A stretch of DNA of 64,000 nucleotides, from the NCBI GenBank assembly GCA_051954695.1, contig JBQCHL010000028.1:124001-188000 (forward strand), read 5' to 3'. Within the stretch, counting starts at the first letter, position 1, and each line of letters begins with the position of its first letter. Shown here piece after piece: positions 45,079 to 53,949 of the stretch. Source of the stretch: Terrimonas_A sp051954695. GTDB lineage: Bacteria; Bacteroidota; Bacteroidia; Chitinophagales; Chitinophagaceae. The position numbers and the translations under genes are program-made. The notes under the pieces are model-generated. The model made no database searches. It saw only the letters and a program-made list of their open reading frames with translations, and was not told the DNA's origin.

Positions 45079-46722
45079 ATGGTTAGAAAAAAATTATGGG
45101 TAACGTTTATCCTGCTGGTTGGGATATCAGCCCTGCATGCCCAGCCTTCTGGCAAACAGGCTGTGAACCGCCCCAGGTTAGTGGTAGGAGTAGTAGTGGA
45201 TCAGATGCGCTGGGATTATTTGTACCGGTATTATGACCGGTATAATGAAACCGGTTTTAAAAGAATTCTGAAAGAAGGATTTTCCTGCGAAAATACCATC
45301 ATTGATTATTTGCCTACGGTTACTGCCATCGGGCATAGTTCTGTTTATACCGGGTCCGTACCTGCTATTCATGGTATAGCAGGCAACGATTTTATTATCA
45401 ACAGTACAGGGAAAACCATGTATTGTACAGAAGATAATGATGTGTCTACTATAGGTAGCAAGTCAAATGCCGGAAAGATGTCGCCAAGAAATCTGCTGGC
45501 CAGCACTATTACAGATGAATTGAAACTGGCTACCAATTTCCGTTCTAAAGTAATTGGTATTGCGCTTAAAGACAGGGGTGCTATCCTGCCTGCAGGTCAT
45601 GCAGCCAACGCTGCCTACTGGTTTGACAATGGAAGTGGCAATTTTATTACCAGCACCTGGTATATGAAACAATTGCCTGATTGGGTAACAAAATTCAACG
45701 AGCAACGCCTGCCAGAAAAATACCTGAAACAGGACTGGAACCTGCTTTATAAGCCAGAGACATACCTGCAGAGCACGGCTGATAATACTCCTTATGAAGG
45801 CCTGTTGGGAAATAAGGAAACACCTGTTTTCCCGATCCGAACTTCGGAGATGTTTACGAAGGATTATGATATCATCCGTACAACGCCCTATGGTAATACA
45901 TTGACCGCAGATATGGCGAAAGCTGCCATACTTGGTGAAAAACTGGGGCAGGGTGCCGAAACTGATTTTCTCACCGTAAGTTTTTCATCCACCGATTATA
46001 TCGGTCACAAGTTTGGTATCAATGCGATGGAAATTGAGGATACTTATCTGCGGCTTGATAAAGACCTGGGTGATCTTTTAAGTTTTCTGGATAACCGTGT
46101 AGGGAAAGGCCAGTATACTATTTTTCTTACAGCAGATCATGGTGCTGCACACAATATCGATTTCCTGAAGGATAATAAGATCCCTGCAGCCAGATGGTCG
46201 GGCAGCACATTAATGAAAGAGATGAATACAAAACTGGCTACCGCATTCGGCGTGCAGAACCTGGTACTAAGCCTGATGAACTCGCAGGTGCATTTCAACT
46301 ATCAGAAGCTTGACAGTGCTTCATTAAACGAAGCAGCAGTGCGCAAGGTGGTGATGAATGTGTTGAAGCGGAATGAAGACATTTCATTTGTTGCCGATAT
46401 GGATCAATTGGGGCAGGAAGCTATTCCCGCAGAGATAAAGGAAAGAATGGTGAATGGGTACAACAGGCAGCGGTCGGGAGGGATTTTCTTTATCCTGAAA
46501 CCAGCTGTGTCATCGGCCGGGAAAACCGGTACCGGGCATGGCGCCTGGAATCCTTATGATTCGCATATTCCTCTTTTATGGATGGGCTGGGGCATCAGGC
46601 AAGGAGCAACCAACCGTCAGACGGGTATGACGGATATTTCCGCCACTCTCGCAGCATTGCTGCACATCCAGATGCCCAATGGTTGCATTGGTAAGCCTAT
46701 TACAGAAATTTTAAACCGCTAA
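45079..46722 (+). CDS. PafA-like alkaline phosphatase
   Basis: A 547-residue exported enzyme of the alkaline phosphatase superfamily (signal KKLWVTFILLVGISALHAQ). It follows the PafA pattern: first metal ligand D41 in VVVDQMRWDYL, nucleophile Thr82 in YLPTVTAIGHSSVYTGS, N103 in HGIAGNDFI, the phosphate-clamping K164 and R166 in GIALKDRGAILPAGH, then VSFSSTDYIGHKFG and FLTADHGAAHN, and a C-terminal metal histidine in GTGHGAWNPYDSHIPLL. The Lys-x-Arg pair is typical of monoesterases rather than phosphodiesterases. 6 bases before the GH92 gene; likely to dephosphorylate sugar phosphates released by the locus. Confidence 0.88.
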   Translation: MVRKKLWVTFILLVGISALHAQPSGKQAVNRPRLVVGVVVDQMRWDYLYRYYDRYNETGFKRILKEGFSCENTIIDYLPTVTAIGHSSVYTGSVPAIHGIAGNDFIINSTGKTMYCTEDNDVSTIGSKSNAGKMSPRNLLASTITDELKLATNFRSKVIGIALKDRGAILPAGHAANAAYWFDNGSGNFITSTWYMKQLPDWVTKFNEQRLPEKYLKQDWNLLYKPETYLQSTADNTPYEGLLGNKETPVFPIRTSEMFTKDYDIIRTTPYGNTLTADMAKAAILGEKLGQGAETDFLTVSFSSTDYIGHKFGINAMEIEDTYLRLDKDLGDLLSFLDNRVGKGQYTIFLTADHGAAHNIDFLKDNKIPAARWSGSTLMKEMNTKLATAFGVQNLVLSLMNSQVHFNYQKLDSASLNEAAVRKVVMNVLKRNEDISFVADMDQLGQEAIPAEIKERMVNGYNRQRSGGIFFILKPAVSSAGKTGTGHGAWNPYDSHIPLLWMGWGIRQGATNRQTGMTDISATLAALLHIQMPNGCIGKPITEILNR

Positions 46723-46728
46723 CCCTTC

Positions 46729-48948
46729 ATGAATCTCAAACGTTTTCTACTTATAATAATAATTCTTTCCAGTTGCATTGCTCATGCACAGACTGGCAGC
46801 AATGTAAAATATATCGATCCGACCATCGGAGCTGTAGGTCATATACTGGAACCAACCCGTCCCGCCGTACACCTGCCTAACAGTATGGTGCGAGTATTCC
46901 CTGTACGTAAGGATCAACTGGATGACCAGATCAAATTTTTTCCGCTGACCATTTCCTCACATCGCCAGCCAAATTTGTTTGGCATAATGGGATTCAGTAA
47001 TGAAAAGGAATATGGTATAAAAGGGTATACCTGGGATAATGAAATAGCTACCCCTTATTATTATAGCGTTCGACTGGAAGATAGTGGCGATAGCATCGAA
47101 TTCGTTCCTGCAGAAAGAAGTGGTTTCTTCCGTTTTCATTATGCAGACAATGGCGAACATTTTATCCGCTTTCATACCGTCAATCCCGGTCGCTTGCAAC
47201 TGGAAGGCAAACGTGCTGTCAGCGGTGTGGAATCTTACCAGGACCTGACTGCTTATTTTTATGCAGAGCTGGACACAGATATACAAGAAGGCGCTTCTTT
47301 TGAAGACACGACCCAACGCCGGCTGATACTTCAATTGAATAAAAATGTGAAGCACGCAGGCGTGAGATACGGCATTTCATTTATCAGCAAAGAGCAGGCA
47401 CGTCAAAATCTTCAGAAGGAAATTCCGGATTGGGATTTTCAGCAAGTGAAAAGAAAAGCCTTTTTTGCCTGGGATAAAGTGATGTCGCAGATCAATGTAG
47501 AAGGAGGAACACTTGCACAAAAACGGGTATTTTATACTTCGCTCTATCGCAGTTATGAGCGTATGGTGAATATCAATGAATATGGCCGTTATTACAGTGC
47601 CTACGACCGTAAAGTACATAATTCATCTAAACCATTTTATGTAGACAACTGGCTTTGGGATACCTATATCGCCCTGGAACCTTTGCAAACTATTCTCAAT
47701 CCGGGCATGCAGGCTGATAAGATCAATTCATATATCAATATGTATGAGCAAAGCGGTTGGATGCCATCCTTTGCCCTTGCATTCGGAGATAATCCCTGTA
47801 TGACGGGCAATCACGCTGCTACATGGATCGCTGACTCGTGGGTGAAAGGGATCAGGGATTTCAATCTGGAAAGCGCACTGGAAGGCCTGAAAAAGAATTC
47901 CCTGCAGGCTACATTACTTCCCTGGCGCAATGGACCGGCCACTTCACTCGATTCATTTTATAATCGCCATGGTTATTTCCCTGCGCTTCACCCTGGAGAA
48001 AATGAATGGGTACGGGAAGTAAATGGATTTGAAAAAAGACAGTCGGTGTCTGTGACACTTGAAAACAGTTATAGCGACTGGTGTATTGCTTTCCTGTTGC
48101 GCCAGGCAAAGGATAAGGCGGGCAGCGACCTGTTCATGCAAAGGGCAGGATTTTACAAAAATGTGTTCAGGCAGGATAAAGGGTTTATGTGGCCCAAAGA
48201 CAGTACCGGGAAATGGATTGAACCATTTGACCCGAAATTTTCCGGTGGCCAGGGCGGCCGTCATTATACCACGGAGAACAATGTGTATACATACAACTGG
48301 GATGTGAAACATGATCTGCAGGGATTGTTCACACTCATGGGCGGACATAAAAAAGCGGAAGCCAAGCTGGATGATCTGTTCCGTCAAAATCTCGGAAGAA
48401 GCAAGTACGAATTATGGAATACATTTCCTGATGCCACCGGCCTGGTAGGACAGTTTGTGATGGGTAATGAACCAAGTTTTCATATTCCCTACCTCTATAA
48501 CTATACCGGTGCTCCCTGGAAAACACAAAAGCGGATCCGCATGCTGCTGGATACCTGGTTTACCGATAACCTGTTTGGTATTCCCGGTGATGAAGATGGT
48601 GGCGGGATGACAGCTTTTGTTGTTTTTTCTATGATGGGTTTTTTCCCGGTAACTCCCGGTGTACCAGTTTACAATATTGGCAGCCCTGTGTTTGAAAAAA
48701 TTACCGTCAATCTTCCGGGTGGCAAGAAATTTTCTGTTGTTGCTAAAAACAATTCAACAGGAGCACGCTATATACAGAGTGCAAAACTCAATGGTAAAAA
48801 CTGGGAAAAGGCATGGTTTACCCATCGTGATCTTGTTGCCGGTGCAGTGTTGGAACTGCAGATGGGTGAGATACCCAATAAACAATGGGGTAGCAAAGGG
48901 CAGGATGCACCACCATCGGCTATGGATATAGACCCAGCCACGTTTTAA
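46729..48948 (+). CDS. GH92-family glycosidase, divergent (alpha-mannosidase-like)
   Basis: A 739-residue exported enzyme (signal MNLKRFLLIIIILSSCIAHA). GH92 features: an N-terminal beta-sandwich beginning VKYIDPTIGAVGHI, KRVFYTSLYRSYERM, an (alpha/alpha)6 barrel with HYTTENNVYTYNWDVKHDL (E516 is the expected catalytic acid), GNEPSFHIPYLYNYTGAPWKT and GIPGDEDGGGMTAFVVFSMMGFFPV, which holds the base-side aspartates D621/D623. Compared with common exo-alpha-mannosidases, the N-terminal motif and the usual EDCGQMSAW block (here EDGGGMTAF) differ. Expected to remove terminal alpha-mannose, or a modified or differently linked sugar. Confidence 0.85.
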   Translation: MNLKRFLLIIIILSSCIAHAQTGSNVKYIDPTIGAVGHILEPTRPAVHLPNSMVRVFPVRKDQLDDQIKFFPLTISSHRQPNLFGIMGFSNEKEYGIKGYTWDNEIATPYYYSVRLEDSGDSIEFVPAERSGFFRFHYADNGEHFIRFHTVNPGRLQLEGKRAVSGVESYQDLTAYFYAELDTDIQEGASFEDTTQRRLILQLNKNVKHAGVRYGISFISKEQARQNLQKEIPDWDFQQVKRKAFFAWDKVMSQINVEGGTLAQKRVFYTSLYRSYERMVNINEYGRYYSAYDRKVHNSSKPFYVDNWLWDTYIALEPLQTILNPGMQADKINSYINMYEQSGWMPSFALAFGDNPCMTGNHAATWIADSWVKGIRDFNLESALEGLKKNSLQATLLPWRNGPATSLDSFYNRHGYFPALHPGENEWVREVNGFEKRQSVSVTLENSYSDWCIAFLLRQAKDKAGSDLFMQRAGFYKNVFRQDKGFMWPKDSTGKWIEPFDPKFSGGQGGRHYTTENNVYTYNWDVKHDLQGLFTLMGGHKKAEAKLDDLFRQNLGRSKYELWNTFPDATGLVGQFVMGNEPSFHIPYLYNYTGAPWKTQKRIRMLLDTWFTDNLFGIPGDEDGGGMTAFVVFSMMGFFPVTPGVPVYNIGSPVFEKITVNLPGGKKFSVVAKNNSTGARYIQSAKLNGKNWEKAWFTHRDLVAGAVLELQMGEIPNKQWGSKGQDAPPSAMDIDPATF

Positions 48949-48965
48949 AATAAAAAATCAGATCA

Positions 48966-50231
48966 ATGATAATTAAAAAATATCGCTCCCTGTTTTTGCT
49001 GGCATTTGCCTTGCCTGTTGTGGCCGCGGCGCAGGTGAGAGGGGTTCATCTTAGCTGGAATGGCATTTCTTCATCCACTACAGCTACGACTATGGCCATT
49101 ACCTGGATGAGTGATGCAAAGGGATATGAAACAGTTTGCTATGGCACAGACAGTACAAAACTGGATAAAAAGCTGATCGCAAAAGAAGACTATTCAGCAG
49201 ACATGAAAGCATACCTGCTGAAAGCAACACTTACCCGGTTAAAACCCGGTACCTGTTATTATTACAGGATAGGTGATGGCCGGAGCGGCAGTAGTAATAT
49301 CTACAGTTTCAGAACCGCCGGCAAAACAGGAAGCAGTGCAACTTTTACAGTGGGTGTCTGGAGTGATACGCAGGATAATAAAGGCAATCTTAGTTTTGAA
49401 CAAACAGACAGCATTGTAGCAAAGCTTGCTGCTTATCCGCTTCATTTTACCCTGCATACAGGAGATATCGTGGAAAATGGTTCAGTGCAGAGAAGCTGGA
49501 ACAATTTTTTTGAGACAGCACAACCGCTCAATGCACGATTCCCATTTATGTCTGTCACCGGCAATCATGATGTCATCAATGACCGGCAGGCAGGTCAGTT
49601 CCAAAAACCCTTTCCGGTATATTATGATCTGTTCAATCTTCCCAATGATCAGTTGAATTATTCCTATGATTATGGCAACACCCATTTTGTAGCCATCAAT
49701 TCAGGATATGCTAAAGGAGCAGAGAAGGACAGCCTGGTATATTTCAAGCCAGGTTCAGCCGAATATAAATGGCTGGAGAAAGACCTGGCCAAAGCCAGGC
49801 GCAGCAAACATATCCGCTGGATCGTTCTTTATTGTCATTATCCCATGTATGCTTATGGAGTGAGCCAGGTGGAACAATGGCAGCAGCATATAACTCCCTT
49901 GCTGGATAAGTTTGGAGTGGACCTGTGCATTTCCGGCCACCGGCATGTATACGAAAGGCACCAGGCTGTAAAAGCCGGTGTTCCCACGGGCGTTAAAGAC
50001 CGGCATATATATGATCAACCTGCAGGTACAGTATATATCACTAATGGTTCGGCCGGCGGCTCCCTGCAAGGCACTGGCGGAAAAGATCTGCCTACGATGA
50101 TATTCACTCCTTCAGAAAAAATATATACCTATGGAACACTGGTAATATCTCCACATGAAATACGAATGGACGTGTATGAAAAAAGCGGCAGGAAGATCGA
50201 TTATTTTACAATCAGGAAGGAGAAGAAATGA
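48966..50231 (+). CDS. Purple acid phosphatase-like metallophosphoesterase (second)
   Basis: A 421-residue exported protein (signal RSLFLLAFALPVVAAAQ) with a FnIII-like purple-acid-phosphatase domain (TTMAITWMSDAKGYETVCYG, LTRLKPGTCYYYRIGD) and the phosphatase motifs VGVWSDTQDN, HTGDIVENG, TGNHDVIND, YCHYPMYAYG and SGHRHVYER. It is the last gene of the array, 17 bases after the GH92 gene and just before a terminator. It differs from the 36324 protein in lacking a C-terminal extension. Confidence 0.88.
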   Translation: MIIKKYRSLFLLAFALPVVAAAQVRGVHLSWNGISSSTTATTMAITWMSDAKGYETVCYGTDSTKLDKKLIAKEDYSADMKAYLLKATLTRLKPGTCYYYRIGDGRSGSSNIYSFRTAGKTGSSATFTVGVWSDTQDNKGNLSFEQTDSIVAKLAAYPLHFTLHTGDIVENGSVQRSWNNFFETAQPLNARFPFMSVTGNHDVINDRQAGQFQKPFPVYYDLFNLPNDQLNYSYDYGNTHFVAINSGYAKGAEKDSLVYFKPGSAEYKWLEKDLAKARRSKHIRWIVLYCHYPMYAYGVSQVEQWQQHITPLLDKFGVDLCISGHRHVYERHQAVKAGVPTGVKDRHIYDQPAGTVYITNGSAGGSLQGTGGKDLPTMIFTPSEKIYTYGTLVISPHEIRMDVYEKSGRKIDYFTIRKEKK

Positions 50232-50264
50232 TCCTATTGGTTAGGTGTTGGAGTAGTTAAAGTG

Positions 50265-50295
50265 AAGGGCCCGGTGTTTGTTCCGGGCCTTTCTT
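50265..50295 (+). terminator. Terminator of the polysaccharide utilisation array
   Basis: A 10-bp stem AAGGGCCCGG (50265-50274) with CCGGGCCTTT (50283-50292), one G-T wobble, followed by T-rich sequence. It closes the 22-kb plus-strand array 33 bases after the last stop codon. Confidence 0.75.
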
Positions 50296-50432
50296 ATGGT
50301 TTGATCACGTGCAAGAAGGGCTTTGCTGCTGAGTATTGCAAAACGATCAAATTTCCGGGCATTAGGTAGAAGATGTATATTTAATGAGCCCTGTTCATTT
50401 CACTAACCATCATTCTACAAACTTTATAAACC

Positions 50433-51152
50433 ATGCCATCAGCCGGAACAACCAGGAGGATCTCCTTCTTCATGAGTATTGGTTTAGTAGGATTTTTTGC
50501 GGTATTTGTAGGGTTTGGGAAAACCCTGCCACCCGCTATCCAGGATGAAAGAACCCCTGTCTCTATTTATATCCATGGTGCTTTTGCTTTTTGCTGGTTG
50601 TGCCTGTTCTTTATTCAGGCAACTTTAATAAAGTATAATAATTTCCGCTTGCATAAGACCCTCGGAATTTTAGGGGTCTTTATTGCGATAGGTACTGCTT
50701 TAACCATGTTGCCGGCCGGTGTATACCAGGTGCAGAAAGATTTGAATAATGGCGTGGGCGAAGCTTCTTATTCAAACATAGTTGGTGTGGTTACCAGTGC
50801 CACCATATTTCTTGCCATTGTTCTTGCCGGCATTCTGAACCGGGAAAACCCACCAGTGCATAAACGGTTAATGCTTTTAGCGACCATTTTAGTGTTATGG
50901 GTAGCATGGTTCCGGTTTCGTCATTATTTCCCTTCAGTACCAAGACCCGATATCTGGTTTGGCTTAGTGTTATCCAATAGTCTCATCATCGTCTCCTGGA
51001 TATGGGACAGGTTTGTAAATGGAAGATTACACCCTGTACTGGGCTGGGTCGGCGCGTTTATCATTGCGGAGCAGACTTTTGAAGTCGTCATGTTTGATAA
51101 CCCCGTATGGCGCTCATTTGGGAAGGAGGTTTTTGATCTTTTAGCCAGGTAA
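50433..51152 (+). CDS. Multi-spanning membrane protein of unknown function
   Basis: A 239-residue protein with six or seven predicted transmembrane helices (FFMSIGLVGFFAVFVGFG, IHGAFAFCWLCLFFIQATLI, TLGILGVFIAIGTALTM, IVGVVTSATIFLAIVLAGIL, LLATILVLWVAWFRF, LVLSNSLIIVSWIW). Histidines at the ends of helices (IHGAF, RLHKTLG, VHKRL) recall DUF2306-like or haem-binding membrane proteins. The 3' end overlaps the convergent acyltransferase gene by 12 bases. Function not known. Confidence 0.65.
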   Translation: MPSAGTTRRISFFMSIGLVGFFAVFVGFGKTLPPAIQDERTPVSIYIHGAFAFCWLCLFFIQATLIKYNNFRLHKTLGILGVFIAIGTALTMLPAGVYQVQKDLNNGVGEASYSNIVGVVTSATIFLAIVLAGILNRENPPVHKRLMLLATILVLWVAWFRFRHYFPSVPRPDIWFGLVLSNSLIIVSWIWDRFVNGRLHPVLGWVGAFIIAEQTFEVVMFDNPVWRSFGKEVFDLLAR

Positions 51153-52307
51153 ATTGATTGCTGAATCTTTTGTTGTATACTGATCCACACTTGCTTCCCG
51201 TGTATTGGAACTTTTGACCACAGCAAATTTCGCCTTCAACTTCAAGAATTTCTTTTCATAGAATTCATAAGAAAGGTAAGCCAGTAATATGGTAGCCGAG
51301 ATAATGATAACGTATACTAATAAATAGTTCTGGAATGCATCAGAATTAAAGTGGCCGATCAATTTGCTGAAATAAAATATCAGCAGTGGATGAATAATAT
51401 ATATCCCGTAAGATATTTTACCAATAAAATCACATACCCGGTTCTCAAGGTTTATTATATTGTTTTTCTTGGTCACTTGTCCCATTATCAGGATCACAGA
51501 AACAATAGAAATCAGTTCCCCGTCAATTACAGAGGCGATATGAAACTTATTAAAAACGGTTAAAAAAATGGATCCCCATGCAATTATTTGAGCCAATCTG
51601 TTTGTTGTCAGAGATAGAAATAATGGATTTTTATAGTAATAAAGGATCGCTGCTACAACCCCGATAAGCATGGTATGGAAGCGAGTTACGGAGATTGCTA
51701 TAAGTGGGATTTCGATGCCATATTTTCTGAACATTATCCAGAAGATAAATTTCAGGGTAAGAAGAAAGAATATAAGACCGATCGCAATTCTCAATAACTT
51801 CTTATTTGGGTATTTGGCAATCTGTGGAAAGAACAAATAGAACTGCTCTTCTACTCCGAGTGACCAGTAATGGGCTACAAGAGGAAGGGCGGTTCCAAGA
51901 ATAAATGGGACATTGGCAGCAAGAAATATATAAAATGGAACAGATGAGCCGGTAAAGCTCAGGCCAAATAAAAGTATTGTTCCAAGGCAGATAAAAAGAT
52001 ACAAATAATATAGTGGCCATATTCTCAGTATCCGCCGGATATAAAAGTCCTTGACCTTAATACTGCCTAACTCCTTTTCTTTTAAAAGAAGAAAGGTTAT
52101 CAGAAAGCCGCTAAGCGTAAAAAAGATAGTTACACCATGTCCTGCAAGATTCAACCCGTTGGCATTGCCATTCATATCGGTGCCGAAAATCTTGTTGTTT
52201 AAGCCGAATTCATCCAAGCCAAGAGAGGTGTGTGAAACAAGCACAGCCAGAGCTGCTATCGCCCTTAACCCATTGAGTCCTGGTAAATAAACTGCTTTTG
52301 ATGCCAT
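51141..52307 (-). CDS. Acyltransferase-3 family membrane protein
   Basis: A 388-residue integral membrane protein with about ten transmembrane helices. The family signature is at the N-terminus: LPGLNGLRAIAALAVLVSHTSLG, followed by GVTIFFTLSGFLITFLLLKE and, in the middle, HYWSLGVEEQFYLFFPQI; the motif YGIYIIHPLLIFY lies near the end. Such enzymes O-acylate surface polysaccharides, lipids or exported sugars. It is a single gene, convergent with the membrane-protein gene before it. Confidence 0.9.
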   Translation of the reverse strand: MASKAVYLPGLNGLRAIAALAVLVSHTSLGLDEFGLNNKIFGTDMNGNANGLNLAGHGVTIFFTLSGFLITFLLLKEKELGSIKVKDFYIRRILRIWPLYYLYLFICLGTILLFGLSFTGSSVPFYIFLAANVPFILGTALPLVAHYWSLGVEEQFYLFFPQIAKYPNKKLLRIAIGLIFFLLTLKFIFWIMFRKYGIEIPLIAISVTRFHTMLIGVVAAILYYYKNPLFLSLTTNRLAQIIAWGSIFLTVFNKFHIASVIDGELISIVSVILIMGQVTKKNNIINLENRVCDFIGKISYGIYIIHPLLIFYFSKLIGHFNSDAFQNYLLVYVIIISATILLAYLSYEFYEKKFLKLKAKFAVVKSSNTREASVDQYTTKDSAINLPG

Positions 52308-52793
52308 GTGCGGATTGCTTCTGCTGATTTATGATAGAAATTGTCTTTGACCTCCGCAACTTTTCACGGACTGGAGTGTGAAAGCGGCATGGGGAAGTTT
52401 GTTGGTGTTGTAATAGCCAAAGATATGTTTTACAATCGAATATCAAAAACCGCAGTAAAACAGCAGCGTAGTAAGGCCTGTTGATTCTATACAATAATGC
52501 TTATCGATAACGTGTTTTCACGGGTTTAAACGGGGCTAAAAAACGGTTGGTAAAATGCTATGTGTATTATAAACTTGTTCTGGTTTATAAAATAATCACA
52601 CTTGGAAAATTTTAATACGGGCTACAAACTTCATACCTCCTGAACTGCGCAGATTGATGACCGGTATTATTCTATTACTGCGCCATAACAATGATCATCT
52701 TTAGCGTGAATCGAAGATGACCGTACCTGAAGAAAATCGGGGAATTTCCGAAACCCCATTTGAAAAAGTAGGAGTGTTATTAAACCATCCATT
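52308..52793. other. Gene-free stretch
   Basis: About 490 bases between the divergent acyltransferase and the small exported peptide gene. No convincing frame, RNA or repeat is seen; short minus-strand frames here have no plausible start or composition. Presumably contains the promoters of both flanking genes. Confidence 0.4.
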
Positions 52794-53078
52794 ATGAAAA
52801 AATTAATGTTCGGCCTGTTAGCTATTGCTCTTGTAGCAGGTATCAGTGCTTTCACATTGAACAAAACCAACCAGGCAAAGAAGCCGGTAGATGCTGCTAT
52901 CTACTATCAAACAACCGAGGGCTTTTATGTAAGAGCCAATCCTGAAACGAATTGCCAGTTGCCTTCAGACAATCCATGTGAGGTATATTTTTTACACGAT
53001 CCGGGTATTCCATCTTTTTATATTAGTAGCCCACCGGCTCCCTATACCGGATCTGGTGTTTGTGGAAGACGCGAATGA
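52794..53078 (+). CDS. Small exported peptide (DUF6520-like)
   Basis: A 94-residue protein with a clear signal peptide (MKKLMFGLLAIALVAGISAF, then TLN). The mature part is about 70 residues, with three cysteines (NCQLPSDNPCEVYF and a last SGVCGRRE) and a YYQTTEGFYVRA motif. Small exported proteins of this layout (DUF6520 and related) are common in Bacteroidota, often in multiple copies; their role is unknown. A terminator follows 15 bases later. Confidence 0.65.
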   Translation: MKKLMFGLLAIALVAGISAFTLNKTNQAKKPVDAAIYYQTTEGFYVRANPETNCQLPSDNPCEVYFLHDPGIPSFYISSPPAPYTGSGVCGRRE

Positions 53079-53093
53079 TCGTTATTTTATAAT

Positions 53094-53127
53094 GGCCGTT
53101 GTTACACATACAACGGCCTATTTATTT
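53094..53127. terminator. Bidirectional terminator between convergent genes
   Basis: A perfect 9-bp stem GGCCGTTGT (53094-53102) with ACAACGGCC (53110-53118), followed on the plus strand by TATTTATTT. It lies between the small peptide gene and the convergent HEAT-like gene, whose stop codon touches the right arm. Confidence 0.75.
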
Positions 53128-53750
53128 CCCGCTGACCTTTTTATTACCTTCTCCACTCTTTTCCGTTTACTTTCTTTGTCTATTTCATCAAGCCGCGAAC
53201 TAAGGGTTTGAATAAATTTCTTCCTGTTTTTATCGTTGACAATGCCTACTGTCTTTTCTGCATACATGGGCAGTTGGTTGACCGGGCTTTGCAGGAGTTG
53301 CTCATTAAGCAATGCAAATGCATCATCGGCATATTGCTTTAATGAACACAGGCTGATCAGAATATTTACTGCATGGTCTTTTGTAATCACCGATCCTTTA
53401 TCTGCAGCGTCAACGATTTTTGAAATGGAAGAAAAGATAGCCTTGGGATTTTCAGGCGTTATAGCACTCAATGCAGTCATTGCTCCCCACTGAAGCCGGT
53501 TGTTTTTGTGATCGAGTAATGCAAGGAATTCTTTATAGTAGGGGGAGATCAAAGAGGGATTGATGGCCCCTGTTTCGTAGAGAACTTTTATACAATCATT
53601 CTGGATGTCTTTGTTCTTATTTGAAAGATTGTCTATCAATTCCTGAACCGCATTTTTGTCTTTTTTGGCCGAAATTTGCTTTGCCAATTCCTGGTTAGGC
53701 AATTCGTCTCGACGGTTTAGGGATGAAGCAAGCTTATTTAGTACACTCAT
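53118..53750 (-). CDS. HEAT/ARM-repeat-like protein
   Basis: A 210-residue cytoplasmic, all-helical protein. The repeated pattern (AVQELIDNLSNKNKDIQNDCIKVLYETG, FLALLDHKNNRLQWGAMTALSAI, AVNILISLCSLKQYADDAFAL, in pieces) fits HEAT- or ARM-type repeats, which serve as protein- or nucleic-acid-binding scaffolds. The C-terminus is strongly basic (KESKRKRVEKVIKRSAG). Some relatives act in DNA alkylation repair (AlkD-like), but no catalytic residue is evident. Confidence 0.6.
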   Translation of the reverse strand: MSVLNKLASSLNRRDELPNQELAKQISAKKDKNAVQELIDNLSNKNKDIQNDCIKVLYETGAINPSLISPYYKEFLALLDHKNNRLQWGAMTALSAITPENPKAIFSSISKIVDAADKGSVITKDHAVNILISLCSLKQYADDAFALLNEQLLQSPVNQLPMYAEKTVGIVNDKNRKKFIQTLSSRLDEIDKESKRKRVEKVIKRSAGNK

Positions 53751-53949
53751 TGCTTAAATATTTGATCTGGAGCATTCTGTTAATAAGAGTTCTGTAAAAG
53801 GAAAGTTAAGGCATATTCTGATCAAAACATTTGATGTAGAAGCCCCTTCCAGGCATACATAAGCCGGCTTCTTTTCTACTCGGATCACCTCCTTCTGTAT
53901 TTTTGCAGGTGAAGCGGTTCTGTAGTCTCACTCAAAATCATAATCTGGA

